Assembly: GCA_003117195.1 (NCBI GenBank)
Contig: BDSI01000097.1
Coordinates: forward strand, 249,031 to 313,030
Direction: 5' to 3'
Length of the DNA stretch: 64,000 bases
Origin: Eudorina sp. 2006-703-Eu-15
Lineage: Eukaryota; Chlorophyta; Chlorophyceae; Chlamydomonadales; Volvocaceae
A program made the translations under genes and the position numbers. Each line of letters begins with the position of its first letter. Position 1 is the stretch's first letter. The notes below the pieces were generated by a model. That model had not been told where the DNA came from. It ran no database searches and worked only from the letters and a program-made list of their open reading frames with translations. This document shows, piece by piece, positions 37,293 to 49,200 of the stretch.

Positions 37293-39367
37293 ATGAGTGC
37301 AGCTGCCGCCGCTGCGGCGGCGGCAGCGGCCGCCGGCGGCGCCGCCGCCGGCAGCACGGGCGCCGGCGGCGCCGCCGCCGCGCCCGCCTCCATCACGGAG
37401 TGCCGCGCGGTGGGGGTCGTGGAGGCGAACTCCAACATCAGCGGGTTGGCGAGCCTGCTGCGCGCGCTGTGCGCGTCGTACTGCACCCACGCCACACACA
37501 CGGTGGTGATGCGGATGCCGCTGCCGCCGCAGCCCGGGGCCCCGCCCGGGGGCTTCAGTGCGCAGCTCAGGCTGGTCAGGCGGCTGACGGGGCCGCCGCT
37601 GCTCAACCCGCAGTCGGGTGCCGTACGGTCGTCCCACCCCTTCCTGGAGGACTTCCCGGACCGGTCAGTGGTGCTGCGTGAGGGGTGTGTGTGGGTGTGT
37701 ATGTGTTCTTAGCAGGCAAGGCACGCGTGCGTGGTATCTGATATGCGATGGGCGTGGTGGTGCCCGGCAGGTGTCCGTGTGCGTATGTGATGTACCCAAT
37801 GCCAGACCCACCAGAGTAATGGAACGGCCGCGGTGTCGGAAGAACGCTGTCGAATTGGCGCGCTTTTGAGTGTGTTTGTTTGCTTAGTTAGTTTGTTTCT
37901 TCGTTTGATTGTCTGTTTGGTTGTTTGTTTGTTCGTTTCTTCGTTTGTTTTTTTGATGGTGGCACAGCGGGTGTGTGTGTGTCAGGCGCCGCCGCCATTT
38001 TTCCTCTGCCCCTCAGCCCTGCCTTCCCCCCCCCTTCCCCCCGGCCTCCGCCCCCGGCCTCCCCTCCCCCCCGCCCTCCCCGGCCAATCAGGTGGGAGGT
38101 GCGGTTCGAGGGTCTGCCGCTGCAGGGCCCCGCGCTCAACTCTCTCCCCGCCTCCATGAGGGAGGTGCTGGACACCGCCTGCTACGGCTCGGGGGCGCTG
38201 GAGTTCTGGAAGGTGAGGCGGGCAGGACCCGGGGACAAGAAAGGGGGAGGGGCCAGGCCCCGAGGGGGAAGGGGCCAGGCTCCGGGGGGACGGAAAGGCC
38301 AGGCCCCCGGGGGGAAAGGGAAGGGGGCTGCGACATCGAGTCCGAAGATGTGTGGCACGATGGGGTGGGTGGCTATGGGTCGGTGGGGCGGGGTGCGGTG
38401 CGGTGGGGTATTCTGGACCGTCGTCCCGGACCTGTTCCTCCTACCCGCCCCACGGGGTTGCCCGCCACCGCTGCCTTAGGCGCTGGGCGGCAAGGTGGAG
38501 TACGAGATGTACCGCGAGGGCAACGAGTACAACATCGTATTCCACGGACACGAGATCAAGGTACGGGATACGTACGGGCAGTACATGCCCGCGCCCGGAC
38601 TCGACACGCCAGGGCGCCTCCGGTAGGCCTTCGGTGTATGGCTCAGCCTCAGCACATGCGGATGGACGCCTCCGCACGTCCGCAGCGCCAACCCCCCCCC
38701 CACTGCGCTTTCACACTTCCTGGCGCGCTTTCGCAATTCCACGTGCTCCCGGTTGGCATCACGTGGGACCTCGAGCCCCACGTGCTCTCAACCGTTTTAA
38801 CCGCCGGCGGCGTCTCCCGCGCCGCCCCGCGGGACTCCCCCAAAGCCCCCTCCATCTGTTATGGTGTGGCTTACAAGCAGCGGAAGCGAGAAGGAGCGCC
38901 CCCTTGCTTCCTTCCCGCCCCGCCCCTCCCGTCCCCTCCCCGCGCGGCGCGGCGCGGGCTGCTCCCTCAAAAACCCTCACCCCCTCCCCTTGACGTCCCC
39001 CTGCCCGTACCTTCCTCCCGCCCCCTGCCCTGCCCCCCCGTCGCTTTGGCAGCAGCGCAGTTTGAGAAAATGTCTACCATTTGCCATACCCTCCCTGCCC
39101 CCTCCCCAACCCCTGCAGGTGGTCCTGGGCAGCCTGTGCACCTTGAACGAGCCCCACGTGCTCAAGGATCACTCGAGCGTCAAGCGGGTGGGCGGCGGCC
39201 TGGTGGTGGAGGCGTCGCTGCTGGTGCCGGAGGGGCGGCACTTCGAGGGCTCCAACGTGCTGGGTGTGTTTAGCAGCCAGCTGGTGCCGTACGTGAAGCT
39301 GGTGAGGGCGGAGGTGCCGCCGGGCGTGCCGGCGGCCGCCGGGGCTGCTGCTGGCCGGAGAAAGTGA
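37293..39367 (+). CDS. MED18: Mediator complex subunit 18-like protein
   Basis: Four exons, 37293-37663, 38092-38212, 38480-38560 and 39119-39367 (TGA), phases 2, 0, 0, giving 273 aa. After a poly-Ala/Gly start (about 1-35) the order matches plant MED18: ECRAVGVVEANSNISGLASL with LLRALC, FSAQLRLVRRL, RWEVRFEGLPLQG, FWKALGGKVEYEMYREGNEY, IKVVLGSLC, LVVEASLLVPEG and a final FSSQLVPYVKLVR. MED18 belongs to the Mediator head module and links regulators to RNA polymerase II. The family is weakly conserved; identification rests on motif order, not a search. The Ala run depends on the chosen ATG. Confidence 0.65.
39046..39085 (+). repeat. Intronic motif family C, copy in MED18-like gene
   Basis: ttggcagcagcgcagtttga followed by tgtctaccatttgcc, in gene sense, ending about 34 bp before the 3' splice site of the last exon. 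Confidence 0.75.
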
Positions 39368-40665
39368 CGGCGATGGGGGGGGTTTGGAGGTTTGGGAGTT
39401 TTGGAAGGGAGGGCGCGGGAAGGGTGGGAGCGACTTGGAGAGGAAAGGGGTATCGTTGGTTTCGGCGCTGGCGGGATCCGGCACGGGTGCCGTACGGGTT
39501 TGGGCTTGTGGCTTGGCAGTCCCAGACGGAGTTAAGGGGCCGCAGACGGAGCCAACACCGTCACAGTCGGTGTTAACGAATTTTCTTGTTGTTTTCACAC
39601 TGAATGTTGGGAGTCGGAGGATATCGTGCTGGAAATCCAGGGTTTTAACAGTTCCGAAGGGGGGCCCGTGGCACGGGTGTCGATCCGCTGCGCGCATTTG
39701 GTACTGGATGAAATGGATTGCGGGCAACGATTGGTGCCGCGGGAGGGGGGTGGAGTCGGGTCAGAGCGTCAGCTGTCGGTGCCGGGGAGAGGTTGGACCG
39801 GGGACGGTGACGCGGGGCGCGGCGCGCGCGCAGAGGCGGAACTTTGCAGGCCTCTGGGCAGGAATTGTGGCGTGGCGCAGCGAATCTTGAAGGCAGTCTC
39901 TCTGTGCGCGCTGGCGTGGCTAGCTGACGGACAGCCTCGACAGCAAGAATGAACGGGTGTACTGCGATGATTATTCATTCGATGATTCCGCCAGTGCATT
40001 GTGCAAACGCACAATATGGGGACGTCATCGTGGATCTTAGCCCTGTGCTATAGATTTTGTTTGCCAAACCGAGCGACTGGAACACCGAGTATTTGAAACC
40101 AAAAGTGAGAAGCGGCCGTGCTTGATATTGTTTGCGGCAAGTTGGAATGAGCACACATGGTTAGGCAAAACGCAGTCTCTGTTGTTACCAAAACCAGGGG
40201 GAATTGGAAGAACTCCTTTACTTATTACAGTTGTTGGAAACGGTACTGGAGGTACGAATATCGATCATCCTTTCGAGCTTTGTCGGCAAAACTAAGTGTT
40301 CACGAGCCAATGTCACATTCGCAAAGCTGGAAAGGTGGATGCGTGCGTCTTTTACTGATCCTGTGAAACTTGTTGACCCCTTGACTAGAAGCCATTGTGC
40401 CACGCATCCTCTTAAGGGTTCTAATATTGGCGTTGTTACCCTTGGCCTGCAAACCTGCTAAATTAATGTCCGTTTGAGATACAGTCTGTGCGGTTTGTTG
40501 GGCGCGCCTGCGTACGCTCTTGAGGACCAAGGACCGGGCGCAATCGCTTGCATCCATTGAATAATACCTATGGGGCCATCTTAAAATATAGATAGTACCA
40601 TCGACGCTGTGGCATTCGTCGCGGCGCCACCAGCGGGACTTCGCCGGGTAGCCAAGACCCTTGGC
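39368..40665. other. Intergenic region, MED18-like to PP2C
   Basis: About 1.3 kb, AT-richer from 39950. It holds the MED18-like 3' UTR and the PP2C promoter. No gene or repeat of note. Confidence 0.5.
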
Positions 40666-41683
40666 ATGAGCCGACAAAACCAGCGGTATCAGAGTCCTTT
40701 CGGTGGAGGAAGAGTAAGTTGAGCTCGCTGACATGGCCTCGCTTGTGGCACTGTGGCTCATCGTCGACTGGCCGCGGCCTTGAGTGCAACCGCAGAAGCA
40801 AGCCGATGGCCTGAACACGCAAAACTTTCTGTCTGGTACCGGCGTGCAAGCAGCTCTTGGAGGGCTCGGATACGGGGTTAATGGCAGGCAATTACCCAAC
40901 GGAGGCAACGGCATTCCCTATTTGCAGCCGTCCATTTTTGCAACGACGAAGACGGGCAGCGGCCGCATGAGCAGCGACCCGCCCACCCCAACCGGAAACG
41001 GCAACGGCGCTGTCGCAGGATCGCCGGTAGCGGGCCGCCCCTCCGCCCAAACCCCGGGCCGGAACCCTGGCACGCTGGGCCCCAAGCTCAACTTTGGCGC
41101 CAACAGCACCGTCGCGCGCAAGAACAGCGGCGGGAACGGAAACCTCTTACTCAACAACACGGCCCCGGCCGGCACCCTGGCCGGCATCGCACGCATGGTG
41201 GCGTCCGCGGTGGGCGGCGGCGCGCCCGGCACCGCCGCCTCCCCGACCGCAGTCGCGGGCGGCGCAGTGTCCTCCGCCCCGGCCGGGCTCTCCGTCATCG
41301 GCGCTTCCAACCGGGCGGGCCTGTCGTCGACCCTCCCCGCGGGCCGCACCTCCAACGGTATCGTTGGCGGCGGGGCGGCGAACGGGGTGTCGCGACCGCC
41401 CACGGGTAACGGCCTAACGACTCCCAACCGTTCAATAACCGCCGTCCCCGGCCTCACGTTTTCTGTCGGCTCCAGTCAGTCGATGGGCAGCCGCGGCTAC
41501 CAAGAGGATTACCGGTCCATTCTGGATACCACCTCCACCCCTGGAGTCGCCAATTTGCCGAACATGCTGCTGGGCGCGGCTGTGTACGACGGACACGGTA
41601 CGGCAGATGAGGGCGGGGGTGATCGCCGCCAGGGGGGTTCGTCGAATCATGCTTGGCGACGCGCGCGCATGGTGCTCCGTGGG

Positions 41684-41737
<54 letters not shown>

Positions 41738-44700
41738 CGTTACATATCTGCCGGGCCGACACTGGCCGGGGGCGCTAACCCGCCCCATACGGGAGACCGC
41801 CGAAGCACTCTCCCAGAGAACTGGGAGAGGGGCGAGGAGACACAGCACGGGACCACAAGGGTGCCGTGCACCCGGGACCTCTAGCCCCATCTAAAACGCG
41901 CCACGAGGTCAGGCACCAAGCCAGCCTGCCTTTATAAAGCCGATCACGGGGCCAACTCAAACAAAACCCCTACACGTTCAGCGCAACCAGCCGAAGGCCA
42001 GGCACACACGGCAAAAGCAGACCACGCAACGGAGCGAGCACTATGCAGGTGGCACGGCTCCGATCCTCTTGGGAAAGCAGTCGCGGCCACGCGGTCCAAC
42101 CAGTGCGTCCTTACGGTGCACAGGGCTGGGCAATCTGGCAGGTAAAGTACGCATAAAAGCACCATGAACCAGGCTGCCATAACCCTGCTTACTTAGAACG
42201 TCCTAGGTCAACACATGCGTGTGTGTGTAGGGGTGTTCCTTGGGCAGGCAGAACAGGAGTGCGTGACATGCGCGGGGCCGAGTAACGCCCAGAACATGCC
42301 CGTATGCGTATCTAATTGGTGCCGTTGCGTTCGTTGGAAGACTACCAGCTGGTGCGGGTCGGCTGCCTTCCGTGGGGTGTTACAGTGTAGACGTAAGAAA
42401 TCTGAGCCGTGAGAATCGAAATCTAGCATGACAGTGTATGTGCTGTACATAGAGACGGTTGTTTTGGGAAGGCTTCAATGGCGGGGTATTGCCAAGGCGG
42501 TTCTCTTGAACACACACACATGCCCCCACCCCGCGGGTTTCTTCATCGCTGAACACTCCGCAGGCGGCAAGCAGGTATCCCACTGGCTGTCCTCGTCGTA
42601 CTGCCTCCTCAACCGCTCCATGGAGGCCGTACAGCAGCTCGTATCCAACGGCGGCAGCCCCAACGACGTGGCTGCCGTACTGGAAGACGTGTTCGTGGCC
42701 TGCGGCAATGCGGCCATCGCTTCGCGCATGTCGGCCGGGTCGTGTGTGGCGCTGGCGCTGCTCGTCCACGCGATGGGCGTGCCGTGGATCCTGTCGGCCA
42801 ACGTGGGTGACAGCCGTACGGTCATAGTCAGTTGGGACGAGCACGAGGCCGGCGGGCGGCCCGAGGTGGCGCAGCTGTCGATCGACCACAAGCTGGGCCC
42901 CGCCAAGATGAGCGAGGAGACACGGCGGGTGCAGGTGGGGCGAGGGGGAGGGGAGGCCGGGGCGAGGGGGAGGCCGGGGCGAGGGGGAGGGCGAGGGGGA
43001 GGCCGGGGCGAGGGGGAGGCCGGGGCGAGGGGAGGGGGCGAGGGGGAGGCCGGGCGAGGGGGAGGGGGGCGAGGGGAGGCCGGGGCGAGGGGAGGCCGGG
43101 GCGAGGGGAGGCCGGGGCGAGGGGAGGCCGGGGCGAGGGGAGGCCGGGGGGGAGGCCGGGGCGAGGGGGAGGAGGCCGGGCGAGGGGAGGCGGCGAGGGG
43201 GAGGCCGGGGCGAGGGGAGGCCGGGCGCGAGGGCGGAGGCGGGGCGAGGCGGAGGCCTGGGCGAAGCCAATAAGAGGGCTTCAAACGGAACCGCGCAAAC
43301 CCGGAACGAACCCGATCGCGGAGTCCCTGAGAGCTGCATGATGGGTTACCGTCCCGCACCTTCCCCGCACCTTCCCCGCACCCCCTCGCGCCCTCTCGCA
43401 CCCTCGCACCTGCCCCACTCACCTCCCACTCACCCGGCCCCTGTCTCTCTCCTCGGGCCTTGTCTGCGCCGTGCCTCTCCCCCCGCCCCGCCCCGCCTAG
43501 GCCGCGGGCGGTACCGTGATTCAGCTGTTCGGCACCTGGCGCATCGACGGCAGCCTGGCGGTGGCGCGGGCCATCGGCGACAGCGAGTTCTCCCGCTACG
43601 TGTCCTGCCGGCCCTCGGTGCACTGCCGACAGCTCATGAGGCGGGACCGCTGGCTCATCATCGCATCGGATGGGCTCTGGGTGGGTGGCGGGGAGGGGAG
43701 GGGGAAGAGAGGAGGAGGGGCAAGGGGGGCGGTTTGGGTGGGTTTAACATGAGGACACTAGGGGGAAGGGGGCCGCGTGGCCGGGGCGGGCGGGCGGGGG
43801 GGCCTGTATGACATTGGTAGACATGTCCCTACTGCGCTGCTGCCAGGGCGGGGATGTGCGTGGACACATCGAAGGGGGGCCTGGGTGGGGATGAGGATTG
43901 CGGGGCATGTGTGTGTGTGTGTGTGTGTGTATGTGTGTGTGTGAATCGTTACATATCTGACCGGGCCTGACGCTGGCCAAGGGCGGCTAACCCGCCCCAT
44001 ACGGGAGACCGCCGAAGCACTCTCCCCCGGATACGGGGGAGGTGTGTGTGTGTGTGTGTGTGTGTAAAAGATAACTGAGCCGCGAGAAGTGAAGTCCAGC
44101 GCAATAGTCGATGCGTGTCGTGTGTTAGCAAGGAGAAAAGCTGAACCGCGAATAAGCAGAATCGTGTCCAGCAATGCAACCGACGACTGAGACCGAGACC
44201 AGAGTTACCAATATGCCAGGGCGAAGTATGTCGACCATAAGTAGTCCCAAGGTGGTGTACTCCGTGATGCTGTAGCGCCCTGTATCGTTGTCGAGCGCCG
44301 GTGGGCGCCGTGACGCCAGCAGAAGTAGCGGCTATGACGTCGTAGGCTAATGCAGACGAAACTCTACTAAACTACCTACTGATCCTAAGGTGCAGCAAAA
44401 GCAAGGGCGCATGCGTCAACAGCGCGTGCAATGCCGACAGCAAGCAAGTGCCCGGCACAACCGTCCCAGCCCGTGCAGAAGGAAAAGATACTGACCTGAA
44501 TGCAGAAACGGGAGCACCAAGCGAAGCAGCACCGTCAGTGGTTAGCGAAGCGAAGTCGGAGGACATGCAAGGCGGATGGCAAGACAGGGACACACGTGAG
44601 CGCGACAGTCCTAAAAGTTGTCGTGTGTGTTTGTGTGGTTGTTACATATCTGACCGGGCCTGACGCTGGCCAAGGGCTGCTAACCCAGCCCTAACCGAAA

Positions 44701-45452
44701 GACCGCCGAAGCACTCTCCTCCCTTTGCGGGGGAGGGAGAGGGGCGTGAGGGGCCGCATCCCCCCTTGCTCGACCTAGAGCACTCGCGCGGCCTGGAAAG
44801 CACCGCGGTATCTCTACGAAAACTAAGGCCTCAGCCATGCCGTCTCGCCTTCGGCTGGGCCCCGTGCAGCGCCAGTGCCTCGTGGGCCTGGGATTGCCGC
44901 CCTCCCTCATTTCCTTGCAGCACCTGGGGTGTCCCCTCATGGGGGTTCCCGCCAGGCACATAAACTGGGCGACGCCCGAGCCGGTAGTCCGGCTAACCCA
45001 GCCCTAACGAAAAGGGTAGGTGTTGGCTCCAGGGCGCACCGGGCGCCCTCACCACCGGCATCAGAGCACGCGGCCCGGTCCCGTGTCCCTTGTCCCGGGC
45101 GGGTTTCTCTTAGGTCTGAGCTACACACACATACCAACAAACACACAGACACACACAGAAACACACCCTCGTGGTCCGGGCGGGCTTCCCAGGCACGCTC
45201 AACACACCCTCTTGGTCCGCTCCTCTCTCCTCTCCTCTCCCGCCTATCTCCCTCTCTCTCTGTCTCTCTCCCTCCCTCCCTCAGGACGTGATGACCAACG
45301 AGGAGGTGGCCATGTTCTGCAAGGCTCAGCACCAGCTGGCGGCCGCCAAGCTGGCGGAGGCCCTCGTGAGGGAGGCGGTGCGCAACCGGGGCTCGGGCGA
45401 CAACACCACCGTGGTGGCGGTACGGCTGCAGTACGCGCCGCCGCCGCCGTAG
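40666..45452 (+). CDS. PP2C-family Ser/Thr protein phosphatase
   Basis: Five exons: 40666-40713, 40796-41597, 42564-42934, 43501-43680, 45285-45452 (TAG), all phases matching, giving 522 aa. The first exon (MSRQNQRYQSPFGGGR) is chosen because it has ATG, a consensus GTAAGT donor and the right phase; exon 2 has no suitable ATG at its start. Residues 17 to about 245 are a low-complexity Asn/Gly/Ala/Pro region. The catalytic domain follows with all PP2C motifs: SRGYQEDYR, VYDGHGG, SAGSCVALALL, NVGDSR, LSIDHKLG, DGSLAVARAIGD, IIASDGLWDVMTNEEV and SGDNTTVVAV. The Asp residues that bind Mg/Mn are present, so the enzyme should be active. Introns 2 and 4 hold repeat family A, and intron 3 is strongly G-rich. 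Confidence 0.92.
41686..41842 (-). repeat. Dispersed repeat family A, copy 2
   Basis: (TG)n then gaatcgttacatatctg and gaccgccgaagcac, nearly identical to the copy at 2346 across the first 100 bp. In PP2C intron 2, antisense to the gene. Confidence 0.8.
42935..43262 (+). repeat. G-rich gaggccggggcgagg tandem array
   Basis: About 320 bp of degenerate 12-18 bp units, almost all purine plus cc, starting right after the donor of PP2C exon 3. The many runs of four or more G could form G-quadruplexes in DNA or pre-mRNA. Confidence 0.85.
43809..43850 (+). repeat. Intronic motif family C, copy in PP2C (antisense)
   Basis: ttggtagacatgtccctact and gcgctgctgcc. Opposite orientation to the host gene, in intron 4. 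Confidence 0.65.
43908..44064 (-). repeat. Dispersed repeat family A, copy 3
   Basis: Same body as the copy at 2346 with a ctgaccgggcctgacgctgg variant, flanked on both sides by TG repeats. In PP2C intron 4. Confidence 0.8.
44633..44775 (-). repeat. Dispersed repeat family A, copy 4 (subfamily)
   Basis: gttacatatctgaccgggcc to gaccgccgaagcactctcc and a ggggcgtgaggggcc end like copy 1. Shares the ctgacgctggcc variant with copy 3. A partial echo (ggctaacccagccctaac) occurs again at about 44993. Confidence 0.75.
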
Positions 45453-46217
45453 CAGTCAGCGCAGCAGCAGCAACAACAGCGGCAGCAGCACCACCCGCAC
45501 CACCCGCACCAACCCCAACACCGACATCAAGCACCACACGAACAACAACAACCACATCCAAATTACCAGGAGCAGCAGCAACAGCGAGTGGCAGCAAGCG
45601 ATCAACAACACCCGTTCTTCCCGCGCGCTTCCTTGTCTCAGCCGCTCTTGCAGCTGCAGCAACAGCAACAACAACAACAACAAGGGAAAGAGCACCAGCT
45701 GCAGCAGCGGCGGCGGCGGCGGCCGCAGCCGCAGCTCAAGGGACGAGGCACGGTCCTGAGGCCGACTGCGCTTCAGCTGTTCGCGGGAGAGGGCAGCGCT
45801 GACGGGGGAGGGGGAGTGTACTTTGACGGTCCGTCCGTACAGCACCCGAGCCATGTGCCGTACGGGTACGGAGGGGACGCGGTTGTCCGTGACATCAACG
45901 GTGGCGATGCGGGTGTGGTCATGCCGCTGAAGGGACGCGGCGGGTCGCGGCCAGCGCTGCCACTGATGGTGGCGGCTGTGGCGACGCCGCCGCGGGGGGG
46001 CCCGGCGAGCCGGCCGCTGGCGTCGGCGCCGGCGGGGCCGGCGGTGACGAGGGGACGAGGTGGAGGTGGAGGAGGTGGAGGAGGAGGAGGAGGAGGAGGT
46101 GGCCTCTCTGTTGTTGCTGCTGCTGCAAGGGTTTCGGGAATCCCGGATGGACAGGCGCTGCCGGCTCCGCACCTGCCGCTGCTGCGACCCACGGGTCGGG
46201 GGCCGCGCAGGGCGTAG
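45453..46217 (+). other. Open frame behind the PP2C stop, possible readthrough extension
   Basis: In the PP2C frame, directly after TAG, 254 codons stay open to a second TAG at 46215. The first bases after the stop are CAGTCA, which fits the UAG-CAR-YYA readthrough context. The predicted extension is Gln/His-rich, then has LKGRG twice and a Gly/Ala-rich end. Against it: many A-ending codons in the first 50 codons, unlike the exons, and GC-rich DNA often stays open by chance. It may simply be 3' UTR. A TGTAA at about 46500 fits as poly(A) signal for either case. Confidence 0.35.
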
Positions 46218-49200
46218 CGGGACGACAGGTGCGGCAGCACAGGGTACGGGCTGCATGGGTGTCTGACAGGGCGACGGGTGACGGGAAGGGGGAGGAGGTT
46301 CCTTCTTCGGAGGGGAGGGCCGCCGGCAGCGGCGGCGCCGCACGCGCGACGGCCGCCCTCCTTCCCCCCTCGCGATGGCGATGGCGATGGCGGCCACGCA
46401 GCCGCCGTTAGGGGGCTGCCCCCAGTGATTGGCAACCCAAGAGCAAAGAACCCGCCCCCACCTGAAAACAGTGACGTGCACGTCGCTGTGTGTGTCTGTA
46501 TGTAAAAAATAACTGTGTGTCTGTGTGTGTGTCTCTGTGTCTGTGTGTGTGTGTGTGTGTGTCTGTGCTTGTCTACGAAATAGACCCGCACACGGTGTGC
46601 GTGCGTGTGAACGTCTGTTTGTGTGTATTCTGGTGGAACTGAGCCCTGCGAAGGCAGGCCGGGGTCCGTGTGTCTATGTGTGTATGTGTGTATGTGTGCG
46701 CGGGTAGGCGCGCATTCGCCTGCTTACCTCTGGACGGTCAGGAGGGAGGGAGGGAGGGAGCGCGGGCCCCGCGGCATGGGACTGCGCGACGTGGCACCGG
46801 GCTTGCAGTGCACGGGTGTGAGCTGCGACTTCCCCCCCCCCGCAGTCCAGTCCAGGAAACAGCCATGCCATGTCGTGGCTGGGCTTGGCTTGGCGTGCAG
46901 CCGCTTGCATCCGGATCCGGATGATAAGGGGTCCCGGGGTGGTTGCCGGCAGGTGGGTCAGGTGGGTCCCGGGGTGGGTGGGTCAAGGGACGCGATTCCG
47001 CGGCGGACACCCCGCAGAGGTGGCGGTCGGTGGTCTCCGGCGGTCGGGGAGCCCTCGTGTGTGTGGGGGGGGTGGTGGGGGGGGGAGAGGAGCCCCGCAC
47101 CGGGGGAGTCACCCGTGGGGGGAGTCACCCGGGTGAAAGACGTGCGACGACCCTTCGGGCCATCCGCGTGAAGGGGGCGGTGGTGGTCCCCACCACTCCC
47201 AATGGCGGTGGCCGGCGCGGGGCCGGGGCAGGGCCGGGGCAGCGCACCGACTCCTTTTCGAGTCGACGAGGGGAGGGGAGATCGGGGTTGGAGTACGGGC
47301 AGAAAGGGCTCGTGCAACGCACCAACCGCCAACCGCGAACGCGTAGACCGATATGCGAACCGTACCACCCTGCCGACGCAGTCGTACTTCGCCGTTCTTC
47401 TTTTGTCCGCTGCATGGGTGGGCAGCAATTGCAGCTGTTTGGGAGTTACTGGCAAATTGTGGGGGCGTGTCGAGGGGGGGATGGAGGCGGTCCGGGATCC
47501 CCCAGCGCTGCGTCAGCTTAGGAATTGCGGATTCCTGATGCTGCGAGCAAAGGGGAGGGGTAGAGGGAGGGAGGGGGTAGAGGGAGGGAGCGGGTAGAGG
47601 GAGGGAGGGAGCTCCTCTGCACGCCGGGCTTCTTCGCGGGACGGGGCTTTGCCGCGGTTGAGCTTAATGGTTAGTGTAGTATTTGAGGGGCTGCTCGTAG
47701 GTTGTAGCAGTGGGTGGCAGCTTCAGGTTTCCCAACCGTGTCATGACCGCGGGGCTGGGGGAGCGTGTGTGTGTTTAGGGGGGGGGAAGAGGGGGCGAGG
47801 GGCGGACACGCAACGACCAGCCCCCCGGGGCCCGTGTCCACGGGCCCGCCCCGATCCGGCCCTGACGCAGCGGCTCAAGCACCGGACCGAGGTCCGTTTC
47901 GGCGCCAGAGGGACTTTGTGTCCACAGACACGATCCCAGGTAAATACACGCGCTGCAAGGGCGATGTGGCCTTGGGGGGCATTCGGGTTTGTTTGGGTTG
48001 CAGTCCTCCACGAAGAGTGGGGGTTGTGTGGATCATAGGAATGGGTTTTTAGGGTTCGATTTGGGTTCGAGCACCCCGGCAGGCGGGAGGCGCCGGCTGG
48101 GCCGGCGAGGCGGCTAGCTGAGGCATGATGATGGGTGCCTACCTACGAGTTAGGTAACAAGAAGAAGAGGAAAATCCGGTGCCAGGTATTTTAGGGCGTT
48201 GCCTTTGCATGTCAGGTTGCACCACGCCACGCCGCGTGACCATTAAGAAAATAAAGTGAGGCGCTTTTGGTGAGGAGAGGGAGGAGGAGGTGGTCTGGTG
48301 TGGTCTGGTCGGTATGCGGGCTGGGGGAAGCGCACGGCGGGCGGGGTGGCGTTGGGGTGGGGCGAGGAGCAGGGAAAACGTTCGACCGACAAGTCAAGCC
48401 TGTAACGTTTCTGGACCGCTGGGTTGCAGCCGTGGCTGCGATGACTGCGACAAGGGAGGCGGGCAGGCGGCCAAGTCGGTGTGGGTCGGTGACTCGGTGT
48501 GCCCGCACCCTTCCCGCGGCCCCGCCGACGGCCCTGCCTGCCGCCATAAACAACTACGGGCCCTGCACCTGCGGCCCCACCGGCCTGCCTGCATGCCTGC
48601 CTGCCTGCCTGCCTGTCTGCCTGCCTGCCTGTCTGCCCGCCTGCCTGCCTGCCTGCCTGCATGCATGCATGCATGCATGCATGCCTTGCGCCTACCTTCC
48701 CTACGTGCGCTTGTGGTGCGAGTGCTGGCCGGGTCAGCCGGGCCAGCCGGACAGTTGACAGCTGCTTACCCCGATCTGTGCTGCGGACCGCAACCGGCGC
48801 CCGCCGGCACCGCCCCCGGAATGTTTCAACTCAACCCCCGGAAGAGCGGCAGCCCCGGGCACCGGAAGCCAGGGCCTTCGGGTACCGAGCAGCTTTGGAA
48901 AGTGAGGCCGCGCAAGGCGCGGCGCATCCCCTTGGGGTGGGGCTGGCGGGGTTCTAGACGGGGAACCAGTGCCTCCGGTCGGAGGTGAGATGCCGAGGCG
49001 GAGGCCGGGGGGAGGACTCGGCGGATGACAGTACTTGTACCGCTGTACGGCGCCGAGGAGAGGTTCTACGTGTTTTTGTCGCGTCCGGGGGGGGCGGCTC
49101 CCAGGAGAGTGGCTGGGACTCCCAGGATGCGCTCGTCGGGTGCATTTAAGGCGACAGCTGGGAAGCGGCGTCCGGGACAATGGCGGCGGGCACTCTGGAA

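Noticed and set aside
42475..43623. 382-codon minus-strand open frame
   Set aside because: Complement of PP2C exons and the G-rich intron array. Pro/Arg-rich with no domain.
45456..46481. 341-codon minus-strand open frame opposite the PP2C 3' region
   Set aside because: Low-complexity Ser/Arg/Leu runs are the complement of CAG/CAA repeats. There is no domain, and the plus-strand gene explains the area.
46870..47600. Overlapping Gly/Arg-rich frames on both strands
   Set aside because: No start context, splice chain or domain. Composition is set by G-rich repeats.
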